A stretch of DNA of 64,000 bases, from assembly GCA_963921195.1 (NCBI GenBank), contig OY992536.1:322727038-322791037 (forward strand). Reading direction: 5' to 3'. The notes beneath the pieces were generated by a model. That model saw only the letters and a list, made by a program, of their open reading frames with translations, ran no database searches and was not told where the DNA came from. Positions 45,770 through 57,373 of this stretch are shown here, one piece after another (position 1 is the first letter of the stretch; every line of letters begins with the position of its first letter). Source of the DNA: Pegoplata infirma (Eukaryota > Arthropoda > Insecta > Diptera > Anthomyiidae). The translations under genes were made by a program, and so were the position numbers.

Positions 45770-46610
45770 CCCAAACCGCTGAAGCTAGAGACTTGAAATT
45801 TGGACTGTAGGTGCACCTCCCGGAATATAGATCCACTAAGGCTGGATTTTTGCCAGTGTTGATTCTAAGGGGGTAAAAAGGGTAAAAAACTGTACTTTTG
45901 GTACTTTTTATATCTCCTAAAATAATGGTCAGAGAGACTTGAAATTTGGACTGTATGTTCATCTCCCGGAACATAGATACACTAAGGCCGGATTTATTCC
46001 AGTGTTGATTCTTAGGGGGTAAAAAGGGTAAAAAACTGTGCTTTTGGTACTTTTTATATTTCCTGAAATAATGGTCATAGAAACTTGGAATTTGGACTGT
46101 ATGTTCACCTCCCGGAATATAGATCCAGTAATGCCTGATTTTTTGCCATTGTTGATTCTAAGGGGACAAAAAGGGTAAAAAACTGTACTTTTGGTACTTT
46201 TTATATCTCCTGAAATAATGGTCACAGAGACTTGAAATTTGGACTGTATGTTCAACTCCAGGAATATAGATCCAGTAAGGCCGGATTTTTGCCAATGTTG
46301 ATTCTAAGGGGGTAAAAGGGGTAAAAAAATGTACATTTGGTACCTTTTATATTTCCTTAAAAAATGGTCCTAGACACTTGAAATTTTGAATGTAGGTTCA
46401 GCTCCCGGAATATAAATCTACTAAGGCTGGATTTTGCCAATGTTGATTCTTAGGGGTAAAAAGGATAAAAAACTGTACTTTTGGTACCTTTTATATTTTC
46501 TTAAATAATGGTCCTAAAAACTTAAAATTTGCAATGTAGGTTTTTGCCAATGTTGACTCTACGGGGGTAAAATGAAAAAAGTGTACTTTTGGTACTTTTT
46601 TTAATTTATT
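45770..46610 (+). repeat. ~146-bp tandem repeat of the Helitron
   Basis: About six copies, with 'ctcccggaatatagatc' boxes at 45814, 45961, 46106, 46254 and 46397. The minus frames at 45759-46255 (QSKFQVS..TIISGDIKSTKST) are translations of this repeat. Confidence 0.92.
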
Positions 46611-46616
46611 GAAATA

Positions 46617-47985
46617 ATGGTACCTTTTATAAAAAGTACCTTTTATAAAAAGTACCTTTTCTAAAATGTACCTTTTATAAAAAGTACCTTTTATAAAAAG
46701 TACATTTTATAAAAAGTACCTTTTATAAAAAGTACCTTTTATAAAAAGTACCTTTTATAAAAAGTACCTTTTATAAAAAGTACCTTTTATAAAAAGTACC
46801 TTTTATAAAAAATACCTTTTATAAAAAGTACCATTTATAAAAAGTACCTTTTATAAAAAGTACCTTTTATAAAAAGTACCTTCTATAAAAAGTACATTTT
46901 ATAAAAAGTACTTTTTATAAAAAGTACCTTTTATAAAAAGTACCTTTTAAAAAAAGTACCTTTTATTAAAAATACCTTTTATAAAAAGTACCTTTTATAA
47001 AAAGTACCTTTTATAAAAAGTACCTTTTATAAAAAGTACCTTTTATAAAAAGTACCTTTTATAAAAAGTACCTTTTATAAAAAGTACCTTTTATAAAAAG
47101 TACCTTTTATAAAAAGTACCTTTTATAAAAAGTACCTTTTATAAAAAGTACCTTCTATAAAAAGTACCTTTTATAAAAAGTACATTTTATGAAAAGTACC
47201 TTTTATAAAAAGTACCTTTTATAAAAAAGTATCTTTTATAAAAAATACATTTTATAAAAAGTACCTTTTATAAAAAGTACCTTTTATAAAAAGTACCTTT
47301 TATAAAAAGTACCTTTTATAAAAAGTACCTTTTATAAAAAGTACCTTTTATAAAAAGTACCTTTTATAAAAAGTACCTTTTATAAAAAGTACCTTTTATA
47401 AAAAGTACCTTTTATAAAAAGTACCTTTTATAAAAAGTACCTTTTATAAAAAGTGCCTTTTATAAAATGTACCTTTTATAAAAAGTACCTTTTATAAAAA
47501 GTACCTTTTATAAAAAGTACCTTTTATAAAAAGTTCCTTTTATAAAAAGTACCTTTTATAAAAAGTACCTTTTATAAAAAGTACCTTTTATAAAAAGTAC
47601 CTTTTATAAAAAGTACCTTTTATAAAAAGTACCTTTTATAAAAAGTACCTTTTATAAAAAGTACCTTTTATAAAAAGTACCTTTTATAAAAAGTACCTTT
47701 TATAAAAAGTACCTTTTATAAAAAGTACCTTTTATAAAAAGTACCTTTTATAAAAAGTACCTTTTATAAAAAGTACCTTTTATAAAAAGTACCTTTTATA
47801 AAAAGTACCTTTTATAAAAAGTACCTTTTATAAAAAGTACCTTTTATAAAAAGTACCTTTTATAAAAAGTACCTTTTATAAAAAGTACCTTTTATAAAAA
47901 GTACCTTTTATAAAAAGTACCTTTTATCAAAAGTACCTTTTATAAAAAGGACCTTCCATAAAAAGTACCTTCCATAAAAAGTACA
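46617..47985 (+). repeat. 16-bp satellite array, copy 2
   Basis: About 85 units of TTTTATAAAAAGTACC, nearly identical between about 47000 and 47930. It begins where a 146-bp unit reads 'aataatgg' and ends where diverged 146-bp units resume, so it grew inside that repeat. Confidence 0.98.
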
Positions 47986-48852
47986 TTTTGTTAAATATGC
48001 CGAAAGTACACTTTTGGTACTTTTTTATTTCCTGAAATAATAAAAATAGAAACTTGAAATTGGAAAAGGTTCGCCTCTCGGAAAATAATGGGGTTAAAAG
48101 GAATAAAAAAGTATACTTATTTATTTCCTGATATAATGGCCCCAGAAACATAAAATTTGGAATGTAAAATCCTTGGGTGAAAAAAGAGTTTGGGAAAAGT
48201 TTTTTTTTTTTGAAATTCCGTTTCTTAACGGGGATAAAAAGTACTTTTAATATTTGCTGAAACAATGATCCTAGATAATTGAAATATGGATTGTAGGATC
48301 CTTCGGTGAAGAAAAAACATTCTGAAAGAGGTACTTTTTTTAAATTCCGTTTCTAATGGGGGTAATAAAGTGTACTTTTGGTACTTTTTCTGTACCTATA
48401 ATAATGACCTTAGAAGATGGAGATGGAATTGGAAATGAAATGGAGTAGAACGGGGAACAATATGGAATAGAGCAGGGAACAATATGGAATGATATTTTTA
48501 ACTCAAATTTTTGGTGTTTAGCTTTTTTTTACTCCATATTTTTTTTTATTCCAATTTCTTTTTTCACTGAAATATTTATTCACTCAAAATCCAAAATCCC
48601 GACATAAGGGCTCGAAAATTGTCATTATATTTTTCCCCCGGAACGAACATGATAACGTACCAGCAAAGTTATTAAAATTTTATTTTTTATATTATTCATT
48701 GAAATATTTTTTATGGAAGACTTAAACGTCGACAAGTAAATAAAACAAAGACTACGTAGGGGAATTTTTTGAAAATCGATAGAGTAATCCTGATCCTTCT
48801 ATTATCCGGTATTCAATACAACCGGTAACGAAGTACCGGGATTGTAAGCTAG

Positions 48853-49420
48853 TCTTCCATATTATGCACAGAAACCTTGTCATGTTATATACAAAATGAA
48901 AGGTCTTTGGAAAATCTAAAATCTAAATCTTAAAATTCTTAAATACCGGTTAAAAATTTCAGTTCGTGCAACTGAAATATTCGATTGGCAACGAATTCGG
49001 TCGTCATAATGACTTTGTTTTCACTATACAATGACGATTGGGTCTGCGCTAGTCTACAAGAACGTTGTTGTGTCCACATTGTCCTAAAATTAGTTCTTGT
49101 CTCTTAGTTTAAAGATATAGCTTTTAACAGTCAAATTAACCGACTCATACCCCTTGCATGTTTCCTTCAATCCCACTTTGGCTTGAAACTCATGGCTGTC
49201 TCACTGTATGCTGTCAAATTTATTTGAAAGACCTAAAATCTTTGCAAACTACAGAAGGTGCAACGAGTCGTTGCAGGGAGCGAGACAGAACTGGAACAGA
49301 AATATAGGTTTTATTGAGACTTTAGGAAAAGTGTAGTTTGTTCCAGACTGAGGCACTTGCAACTGATAAAGTCGCGCATATGTTTATGACAGATTATGAC
49401 AACGGATCTTTGTCCTTGCG
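48853..49420. other. Gene-free stretch
   Basis: No domain recognised; may include decayed 5' sequence of the following retroelement. Confidence 0.45.
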
Positions 49421-50825
49421 CCATTAACATTTTCGTGGACAGCCTTAAAGCCTAAAAGGCCTAATAATTAATTCTTTCGTCAAACCAGTCAGTACGCAGT
49501 CAAGCTAATCTGGGTTCCTGAAAATATTAGGGCCGCTGGAAACGAATTGGTTTATGAATGTACGAGAAATGGGTCTGAGTCGGTGGGGAACACTGATACC
49601 TCCTATAGTGGAATTGATGAACGAAATTGATAGGATATCAGAGAATAGAATGAAGGATGGGTGGACATCACTAACAACCTGCAGGATATCGCGAACGCTA
49701 AGGCTACTGCGAAATCCTAAGTGGACAGAAGTCTTCTTACTTTGGGAAAACAGGCGGTTAGACTATTGGTGTGTAAATGGCCGTGCGTATGGGAATCTCT
49801 GACATGGACTATTCTACACACAAAAAAAAAAATTAAAAAAATTGTGTCCGTTTTGGGGATAATACAACCTATAAAGTGATTTTGGATAATTTACCTAAGT
49901 TTTTTAGAGCAAAAACTTTGGTAAGTTATCCAAAACCACTTTATATGTTGTAATTAAACCAAAACTGGCACAATTTTTTTAGTTTTTTTTTATGTGTAGT
50001 AGTTGTGGGGAAGTGGAGGAGGATTAAGTTATGTGAATGTCCGGAACTCGGGGCAAAGAAAAATGAAATGCCTGAACGGTGTCTCATTGACTTCTTTAGC
50101 AGAATATCTTAGTGGACAGACCATTAACATTTTCGTGGACAGTCTTGCAGCCCTAAAGGTCTAAGAATCAATCCCTTTGTCAAACCAGTCAGTACACAGT
50201 CAAGCTAATATCGGTCACTGAAGATATTGGGGAGGCAGGAAACGAATTGGCTGATGAATGTGCGAGAAATGGGTCTGAGTCAGGGGGTGGGGGGGGGGGA
50301 AACAGGTTGAACTTGACACCTTCTATAGTGGAATTGATGAACGAAGTTGATAGGATATCAGAGTGTATAATGAAAGATAGGTGGATATTACTGATTACGT
50401 GAAGGATCTCGCTAGCCCTAAGGCTACTACCAAATCCTAAGTGGACAGAAAGTCTTCTTACTTTGGGAAAACGGACGGTTAGACTATCAGTAGAAGTACT
50501 GACAGGATACTGCATAATTGGCTAAATGGCCGTGCGTATGGGAATCTCTGACAGGGACTATTGTAGTAGTTGTGGGAAAGTGGAGGAGAAAAAAGTTAGT
50601 TCTGTGAATGTCCAGAATTCGGGGCAAAGGTGTTTCGATGAACTGGAATACCTTAACGGTGTCTCATTGACTTCTCTTTCAGAATATCTTAGAATCAAGG
50701 TGGTTTAAGAAGTATACCTTAGTATCAGAGGGGGAGTAGGGAAATATGCATTAAGGGAATCAGAACGGGCCTTATGACCTCCGAGTGAATTCACCAAATG
50801 GCAGACGCCCATCCAACCAAATCTA
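49421..50825 (+). pseudogene. Decayed non-LTR ORF2 C-terminus, family B copy 2, tandemly duplicated
   Basis: Two diverged direct copies (about 49421-49815 and 50126-50600) of the same coding part: NIFVDSLAALK (RNase H), GNELADECARNGSES (end of RNase H, family GNExADxxAR), VELMNEIDRISENRMKDGW, and WAVRMGISDRDYCSSCGKVE (knuckle start). The second copy continues to the 3' UTR 'accaaatggcagacgcccat' and the degenerate CCAACCAAATCTAACCT tail at 50825. A poly-G run (50285-50300) breaks the second copy. A MITE sits at 49817-49996. Confidence 0.75.
49817..49996. mobile_element. TA-flanked palindromic MITE with preserved empty site
   Basis: TA at 49815-49816 and 49997-49998. Inverted ends CACACAAAAAAAAA and, from the right, CACATAAAAAAAAA. 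Inner arms share 'ggataatacaacctataaag'-like sequence with its complement. The duplicated retroelement at 50548-50570 has the same host sequence without the insert ('actattgtagtagttgtggg'), proving insertion into TA. Fits Tc1/mariner-type MITEs. 180 bp. Confidence 0.92.
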
Positions 50826-50829
50826 ACCT

Positions 50830-53145
50830 CAATTAGTAATCATACTAATATACTTAGAGACGTTTGGATATTCCGTCGGGCAAAACAACTCAAAGCACGG
50901 TCGAAAATTTAAGATCATGAAACCAAGTAGTTCATAATGGGATGAAGTTGAGCCATCTATGGTCACTAAAAGCCTTAACTGGTATAATGAGGAATCGAAA
51001 TGAGTTCTGAAGTAGAAGCTGGTTTAGAGTAGGAGCTGATCTTTTAAAACCATAAAAACTTTCCATGGAATGTTTTGACTCCCTCCAACAACCAGCTGGA
51101 CCAACCCTGCCTAATTTGGAATTTTCAATCAAAGTGATCACAGGAATTACAGGATAGCGGAGAATTTGATAGAAATGCATCGGTTATACCCGAGCTCTAT
51201 TCTATTCTACCATGGTTAAATACTTTGAGAGAACGGACTTCCTAAATTTGTGGTAGAACTCGAAGAGTCTCAGACAACCAAACAGTGTTTGTTAGGATAA
51301 TTGGACAGAGCTTGTTTGAATTTCTGGATCTAGTTATAATACACCCAAAATGACAGTACGTGCATTATATTGCTTACAAACTTCTCTTCGTCACAACGGA
51401 CCTCAGAGTCTGTAAGTGGTGATGTAAAGCGTCAGCAGCCACCTAAAACCTTAATTGTCTTCTCTCCTAAAAGGAGTTTGGTAATCTACGTTTTTATCTT
51501 CAGTACTAAGTTTGTTGCCCTCGGTTTATCTTTTAAAGTCTCTGATTTACACTCAAAGTAAATACAATTATAGTTCAATTAAACAATTACTAAACAAATT
51601 TTCAAGTTGATTTCATTACACACACCCTCATCTTAAGTATGTATGTATTAGTTACCATCATGATCAGTAGTAGTTATTAGCCGACCTAAGAAATAATAGT
51701 AAAAGAGTTAACAAACAAATTTTCATTATTTTTTTATTTGTTTTTAGTTAAAAATAAAGTCAATGTTTGTCTTTATATTTTGGCATATTTGATCGTACCG
51801 CTTTAACAAACTATTTATGTACAGAGGTCGAGAATGGAATGGATGAAAGTATAAATTTATAGGCAAACATTGACTTGGTCAGTTTTGAGGTTTTCTTGTT
51901 GTTTTTGATTTTATTTCATCTTCAATAAACGGCGACTAACTGAAGGCGGTGTAATGCATACAGAAGCGGCTTCTGAAAGTGTAGTGTGATGGTAAATCCG
52001 TCATAACCATTAACTCATCATTGCTTTTAAAACCATATGAAATGATGAACAGCAAAAAAAAAGATTTGTTCAAAAATTTGTTTGCATTTCTTATTTATTT
52101 TGAATGTTTATAAATCGGTTGCTCATCTTCAGCAGCGCTACATCATCATTGCTCGATGAATGTTTCTTTTTTTCCACCTTTGAACAATATGTATAGCAGC
52201 GACGTTTTTGTACTTTACGAGACGGGTAATTATGACTTTGTCGCTAAATGATTTCATCGTATGCTTGAATATTCTGACAAATTGTTAGTAAAAGAGAAGT
52301 TACTTGTGATGTTTACAGCCAGATTTTGTTTTCGTTTCAGTTTTGTGAGATGATTTAAGAAAAAACGCCGCTTGTTTTTGGTGTTGTTGTTCTGGCTATT
52401 TTGAATTTCAGTTAACTTAACTGTGTTTACTTTTGTTAATTGGTAGCTAAAAAAATATTATACATCAACGCTTTTAAAAGCAATTTCCAATAAATCAATA
52501 ATGAACGAAAACAAAAAAAAAAAGCAAACGAGAAACTTAATTGGTTTCGAATTGTTTAATATAGCAATTAAAACACTGACAGGTAGAACGGAATAAGATT
52601 ATATATATAATAGAATATAAGATAATATTCAGTAATATTTATTTCCAAATGGAATTTGAACAAAGAATGTTTATAACTTATTTAGGAGGTGATGGCTTTG
52701 GCGCAACATACGTGATTTTAATAAACAACTACTTATTTTTAGTAGCCACGAATATATCGTCACCCTCATTGCAAAAGGAAGTAACTAACAAAAGTCTTAG
52801 AATCAGTTTCATTTTTGATAGTTTTTGTATACAGGAAGGTCCTGTCTAGACAAACCTTGCGGGAAAAATGATCAATCGGGTATAATCAAGAACCGGCTCC
52901 AGAGTTGTACTTTTACATGAAAGGGACCTGCCATGGCGAGATCCTAGGATGGGGTAAGTAAGACCTCGTGATATTTCACAGAACTAAACCTGAACTGGTC
53001 TTTCAGAACAATTTTTACTTTACAAATACGAACTTTGTACAAGTTTATGACCAGTCCGCTTATAGCACTTATCAATTTCCCAAAGGAATAATGGAAACTG
53101 TGGACGCTAATGATTTAGCTGCCTTCGAGTCGATGAATTCCAATT
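50830..53145. other. Gene-free, intron-like stretch
   Basis: AT-rich with no recognisable coding domain. A short plus-oriented piece of the family A 3' UTR ('aacggacctcagagtct', 'gtcagcagccacct') lies at 51390-51448. Frames at 51370-51561, 52649-52849 and 52968-53156 are unsupported. Confidence 0.5.
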
Positions 53146-54920
53146 GTGAAGGTTAGGTTGTAAGTGGCTGCTGATGTTTTACATTAGCACACATAGACTC
53201 TGAGGTCCGTTATCATACCATGGGACTGTAATAGGTTTCGCTACTAGTCCCTGCGGTTAAACCAATTTAAGCTTCTTATGAAACTCCTAAGATATTGAAT
53301 GTTGACATCTGACAAATCAGAAAGATCGTTCAGCTCCCTAGATCCCAGTAAAGCAATTCTCTGACCAGAAAATGCCGGGCAATGACAGATGAAGTGTTTG
53401 ATAATTTCTAACTCCTCTTCATCATGCAACTCCGGCAACAGTCATTTGACGACACATTTAACCGCTCTGCGTGCTTCCCTATAAGACAGTGTCCGGTAAT
53501 TACAGCAACCACTGGAAGCGATATCAGCTCACTTATGCACTGCTGATTACGAGAAGGCCAAATCTGTCGTATTGTCTCACACGTCAATTCTTTTTCACAT
53601 CTAAGATTAGTCTCCGTCGCGGAACGAGCCGTAGATTTTGCTTGCAAGTTTCTAGAGGCATACCAACACATTTCTGTTAAAACCTGTAAGGTAGTTCCCA
53701 GTCCTAAAAGCTCATCGGCTTTGCATTTCTCTGGAATGTCTCTGTATCCTGGGACCCATATGAATCGTATGTGGAACTGCTTGGCCATCTTATTTAAAGA
53801 CGTGATAATGTTTTCAGAAACATTAACTTCAGGGACTTGACCGCGACTTGACTTTCAGAATAGATGTTGACTGCGGTTGTAGACAAGACATTGCAACTCA
53901 ACCAGTCAGCCTTTATTGCCTGCATCTCTGCCTGGTAAATACTGCAATGATCTGGCAAACCTGGAGACAGGTTCAATCCAAGATCCTCCGAATAGACTCC
54001 AAAGCCCACTTGTTTGTGCAGCCTCGATCCATCCGTGTAAAAATTTATGGAGGCTCCCCTACTCGGAATGCTCCTTATCCAAGACTCCTTAGATTGAATC
54101 ATAGTGGTAAAGTGGCGTTCAAAAAGGCTCATTGAGGGAGCACAGTTCACATTTTGTGGTGTTGTTATCTTCTTCAAGGTTGCGCTATGGCCAAAATCGC
54201 TCCTTTCAATGACAGTGTGCTATTAAGTCGAATTGCCGACGTAGCCGCATACTGCCTAATGCACTAAATTTAATGAATGATTTTAGGGCTGAAGCCCTAT
54301 CGTTTTCCAACCCTTTTAGAGAATCTTGAAAAATGCCCCTTAATGTTGGCAGATGCTTTCCTTTACCGCTATCTCGATATCGTCAGCATATGCGACAACA
54401 TGGCAACCACATGCTTCTAGAAAAAGTAGCATTACATTCAGTGCCAGGTTTCAAAGAAGCGGCAAAAGAACACCTCCCTGTGGTGTGTCCCTATTGACAA
54501 ATCGAGATATGACAGATGATCTTAATTCAGACGTTAAACGTCTATTGGCAAGTAGGTTTTCCACCATTAAAATGATCCCACGCTTTACTCCCGGACCAGA
54601 CAATGTCACAATCATCGAGTCTGGGATGACATTATTAAAATCCCCGTCTATATCAAGAAAGGCCACCATAGTATACTCCTTTACCGAAAGCGATTTCTCG
54701 ATGTTACCATCGAGTTTATGGAGAGCTGTTTCCATTCATCGACCCTTGCTGTATGCATGTTGCGTTGTCGAAAGCAACTTCGGGTCAATCACTCTACGCA
54801 AATATGAGTCTATCATTCGTTCCATTGTCTTTAATGAAAAAGAAGACAGACTAAGTGGTCTGAAATCCTTCGAAGCTGTGTGGGTATTTGTGAATTCTGA
54901 ATCCAGTTCTTGTTAAATGA
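53146..54920 (-). pseudogene. Decayed non-LTR retrotransposon, family A copy 2
   Basis: Minus strand in order: RT with YTMVAFLDIDGDFNNVIP (motif A region), LLANRRLTSELRSSVISR, then DTPQGGVLLPLL (motif B) at 54735-54451. The YADD region follows (about 54400). RNase H has FYTDGSRLHKQVGFGVYSED, VNIYSESQVAVKSLK and RFIWVPGYRDIPEKCKADEL (54087-53690). The C-terminus (HFICHCPAFSGQRIALLGSR, 53438-53244) and the 3' UTR end with ACAACCTAACC at 53150. Frameshifts between domains make it inactive, but it is the best preserved copy here. The 187-codon plus frame 54353-54916 is its antisense shadow. Confidence 0.85.
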
Positions 54921-55507
54921 ATTTGCGTTATGAACTCTATGTTGACCGCTGAAATTCACCGCAACCAGAAGTTATGGTTAAGGTTTAAAAATATGTTGCC
55001 CTTAAGGGAGTGTGCTCCAACATTTATTGTGGTGTTTTGTGTTCGATTTCATTTTGGTGAAATAGCTTTTAGTGCACACATATAGGCATATGTGGATTAT
55101 GTGTGTTTAGGCTTTCAACATCCAAATATGTATTTTTTCAACTGTTGACAAAAGAAACATATTTAGGGAGCACTCTAGATTGTAAACTTATGTGGAAAGA
55201 AGATGATAAACTGAAGGCATCTCGGACATTATAGATTTTATGGCTGTGTGGGAAAACTTTTGGAAATTTATGAATTGTTGGTGAGCACTGATTGTACCTA
55301 CCTATTAATGTCGCCATCACAATGCCAAAATGATAGCAAAACCACTCAATATATTGAGTTTTGGCTTAAATATAAGCCACAAGAATTACAAGGAGTGGCT
55401 GATTTGGGATTTTTTGATGATACGACCCCATCACAAGATCACTTTTTCTGTACAACGGACTTGTGTCAATGTCTTAGAACTTTTGGAAACACATGAGGTT
55501 TGTGACT
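54921..55507. other. Gene-free stretch
   Basis: No recognisable domain; frames 55138-55521 are unsupported. Confidence 0.45.
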
Positions 55508-55560
55508 TAGGTTGGAAGTAGCTTCTAACGCTTTACGTTAGCAAAAATAGACTCTGGGGG
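55508..55560 (-). repeat. Short 3' UTR piece of non-LTR family A
   Basis: 'ttaggttggaagtagcttct' then 'cgctttacgttagca' and 'tagactctggggg' match the 3' UTR at 53150-53210. Extremely 5' truncated. Confidence 0.55.
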
Positions 55561-55614
55561 TATTGACGAATGCGCCACTATCTAGTCCAACGTAAATGAC
55601 AAGTGTTGAGGATA

Positions 55615-55753
55615 ACAACCGAATTTTTAAGGTTGTCGTAACCAGTCATACCGTTTTCAATTCGGTTAAGTTAACCGCAATATGGTTGTGACACCCGAAT
55701 TGAAGTTGTAATAACCAAAATACCGCTTGAGACAACCTCAAAAATTTGGTTGG
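55615..55753. mobile_element. Small palindromic MITE
   Basis: Inverted arms ACAACCGAATTTTTAAGGTT and, from the right, CCAACCAAATTTTTGAGGTT. Inner 'gtcataccg' and 'cggta' continue the symmetry. About 139 bp. Target duplication not resolved. Confidence 0.6.
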
Positions 55754-55759
55754 AAGAGT

Positions 55760-56740
55760 ATTGCTAACATTTTTAATAAAATTTTTCGAATTTTAAACAA
55801 TTTCGCGGCAACAAAACCAGAGTTGGACAGTGTCATTCAATTTTCATTTTCATGAAAAAAACATGTAAATGCGTAGACAAATCCGTTTTCATTTCATGTG
55901 ACGATATGTATCCTTTAATAGTTTTATTTAATCGACACACACACATTCTAACATAAACAAAGTCATTAATTCACCAATTATAACCTCACCCTAACCCAAC
56001 CCCCATATTGTGTAGTCATTCCATTCCCCCCTAATTTCAAACAGTTTTATTAACTTCAAATCATGCATTTCCAACAACTTCATTACAATCCCATATTTTC
56101 TCGGTTTTGGATCTCTTAATCATTTGCAGCAGCAACAACCCCCATTTAATCCTAGTGAAACGATGCTTAACCTAGATGAAATGGGTAAAATATGTTGGTT
56201 GTACTTTGTGTGGTACTATGTTTTTATTATTTATGATCATTCTTCTTCGCTTAATTGGTTCATGTGTATGTTTTATTTTGGATTCAACACCAAAGTTTTT
56301 CATCCCCCATTTTGTTGTTTGGTGTCTTTTTGACTTTAACTTGTTTATAGTCAGTCGCTCTTTTATATTGTGGGTGCTAATGGTTGATATTATTTGTTGT
56401 ATTCATATTGAAACGCGTGATTAAGTTTTAGTGTTGTTGTTGATAACCGAAACGAAAGTATTTAACTTTTGATTATATGCACTGAAAGAAATTTTTTTAT
56501 TTTTTTAAACAATATTTAAATTTTTTATTTTTTATGAAATAATAATCATGGCCTGTCCCTAGGTACCAAATGACAGAACACAAATTTGACACCTTTCATA
56601 TAAAAACACCTGCCACTTTTGTGAGAGAATGTGTCAACCTCACTTGTGAAATCGAAATTAAATTTTTTTTTTCAGATTTTTTTTTTCACTGGATGATCTT
56701 AGAATCAGAATTTTAAGTTTATATGATCATTATAGTGACC
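55760..56740. other. Mostly unique DNA around a candidate exon
   Basis: 55860-56470 has no repeats and reads like intron of a long gene. 56480-56691 may be a CACTG-ended repeat ('cactgaaagaaat' and 'ttttttttcactg'). Confidence 0.45.
56130..56184 (+). CDS. Candidate internal host exon (55 nt), gene unknown
   Basis: A pyrimidine-rich tract and 'tcttaatcatttgcag' form a good 3' splice site. The following 55 nt are open in the frame QQQPPFNPSETMLNLDEM. They end at ATGG|GTAAAA, an acceptable but not strong 5' splice site. Codons are mixed and not repeat-derived, unlike almost every other frame in the window, and the flanks are unique. If real, it adds 18 codons plus one base. I do not recognise the protein. 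A chance match of splice signals around a short frame cannot be excluded. Confidence 0.33.
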
Positions 56741-56744
56741 GCTC

Positions 56745-57360
56745 AAGTTGCGAGAGTTGGAGTATTCGATATTAATCCTACGAGCAGCCATAGTCGTCGA
56801 GAAGTATATCCTTCTTGGCCCAATGTAAGGCAAGTTTTCATAGCACCAGTGATTAGAGTAAAAGCCAGACGCTTCACAGTGGGGAAATATTGACTTTTTT
56901 TGTCCAATTTTCCTACAGGTCTCAATTCTTAACCGAGATTACTAAAAAAAATGAAAGTTTTCTAAAATTTAGGAAAATATAAAAAGTAAACCAAATTTTT
57001 TTTTCAAAAATCCATTATGACAGATCGATGCGGCATTTGATAAGCTAAAACACAAAAAAAGAAAACTAAGAATTGCGACCTGAAGACAAAATTCAATAAA
57101 AAAGTTCATTTTTCCTCACTATGCGCTGTGCTTAGTTTTGCAGTAGAATCCTCTTGCATAGTTTTCGGCCACCAGACTATGGCAGCGTAAGTCATGATGG
57201 GTCTAACAGTTATCTTGTAGATCCATATGACTATTTTGGGGTAGGACCAATGGTCTATGGTCCTACCAACAAGTCTATTCGTTGCCCATAATACCGCAAT
57301 AGCCTTTTTATAGGTCGTCGAAATGCGAATTCCAAGTAAGTTTCGTAAATAACATATTTA
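56745..57360 (-). pseudogene. Decayed non-LTR RT-thumb fragment, family B-like
   Basis: Minus strand: KKAIAVLWATNRLVGRTIDH, IVIWIYKITVRPIMTYAAIV and WWPKTMQEDSTAKLS at about 57330-57130. After an insertion follows KRLAFTLITGAMKTCLTLG at 56870-56800. The last block corresponds to CLGITGAMSTT at 43300. 5' and 3' truncated. Interrupted at 56877-57121. Confidence 0.68.
56877..57121. mobile_element. Probable MITE, CAGTGGGGAAA/TAGTGAGGAAA ends
   Basis: It separates two consecutive blocks of the RT thumb. Ends CAGTGGGGAAATATTGACTT and, from the right, TAGTGAGGAAAAATGAACTT are imperfect inverted repeats over about 45 bp. Target duplication is weak (gcttca- versus tgcgct-), so hAT membership is only suggested. 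Confidence 0.6.
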
Positions 57361-57373
57361 CCCTCCTTGAAAA

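Larger units (their letters stand above)
45677..48852 (+). mobile_element. Complete non-autonomous Helitron, copy 2
   Basis: The 5' end is TCTATATATATAAAAGAG preceded by A. The 3' end is CTAG (48849-48852) followed by T. A CCGGTA/TACCGG hairpin lies about 10 nt upstream of CTAG (48822-48839). These are the canonical Helitron features: insertion between A and T, TC start, CTRR end, subterminal hairpin. The interior has GACT repeats, a ~146-bp tandem repeat (45770-46610), a 16-bp satellite (46617-47985), diverged 146-bp units (48000-48410) and unique DNA. No Rep/helicase frame. 3176 bp. Confidence 0.92.

Noticed and set aside
45759..46255. Repeated frame QSKFQVS..IISGDIKSTKST (also 1697-1909)
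   Set aside because: Translation of the 146-bp Helitron repeat; divergence shows no coding constraint and the frame is lost between units.
54353..54916. 187-codon plus-strand frame, the longest in the window
   Set aside because: Exactly antisense to the reverse transcriptase of non-LTR family A copy 2 (DTPQGG and NNVIP motifs on minus).
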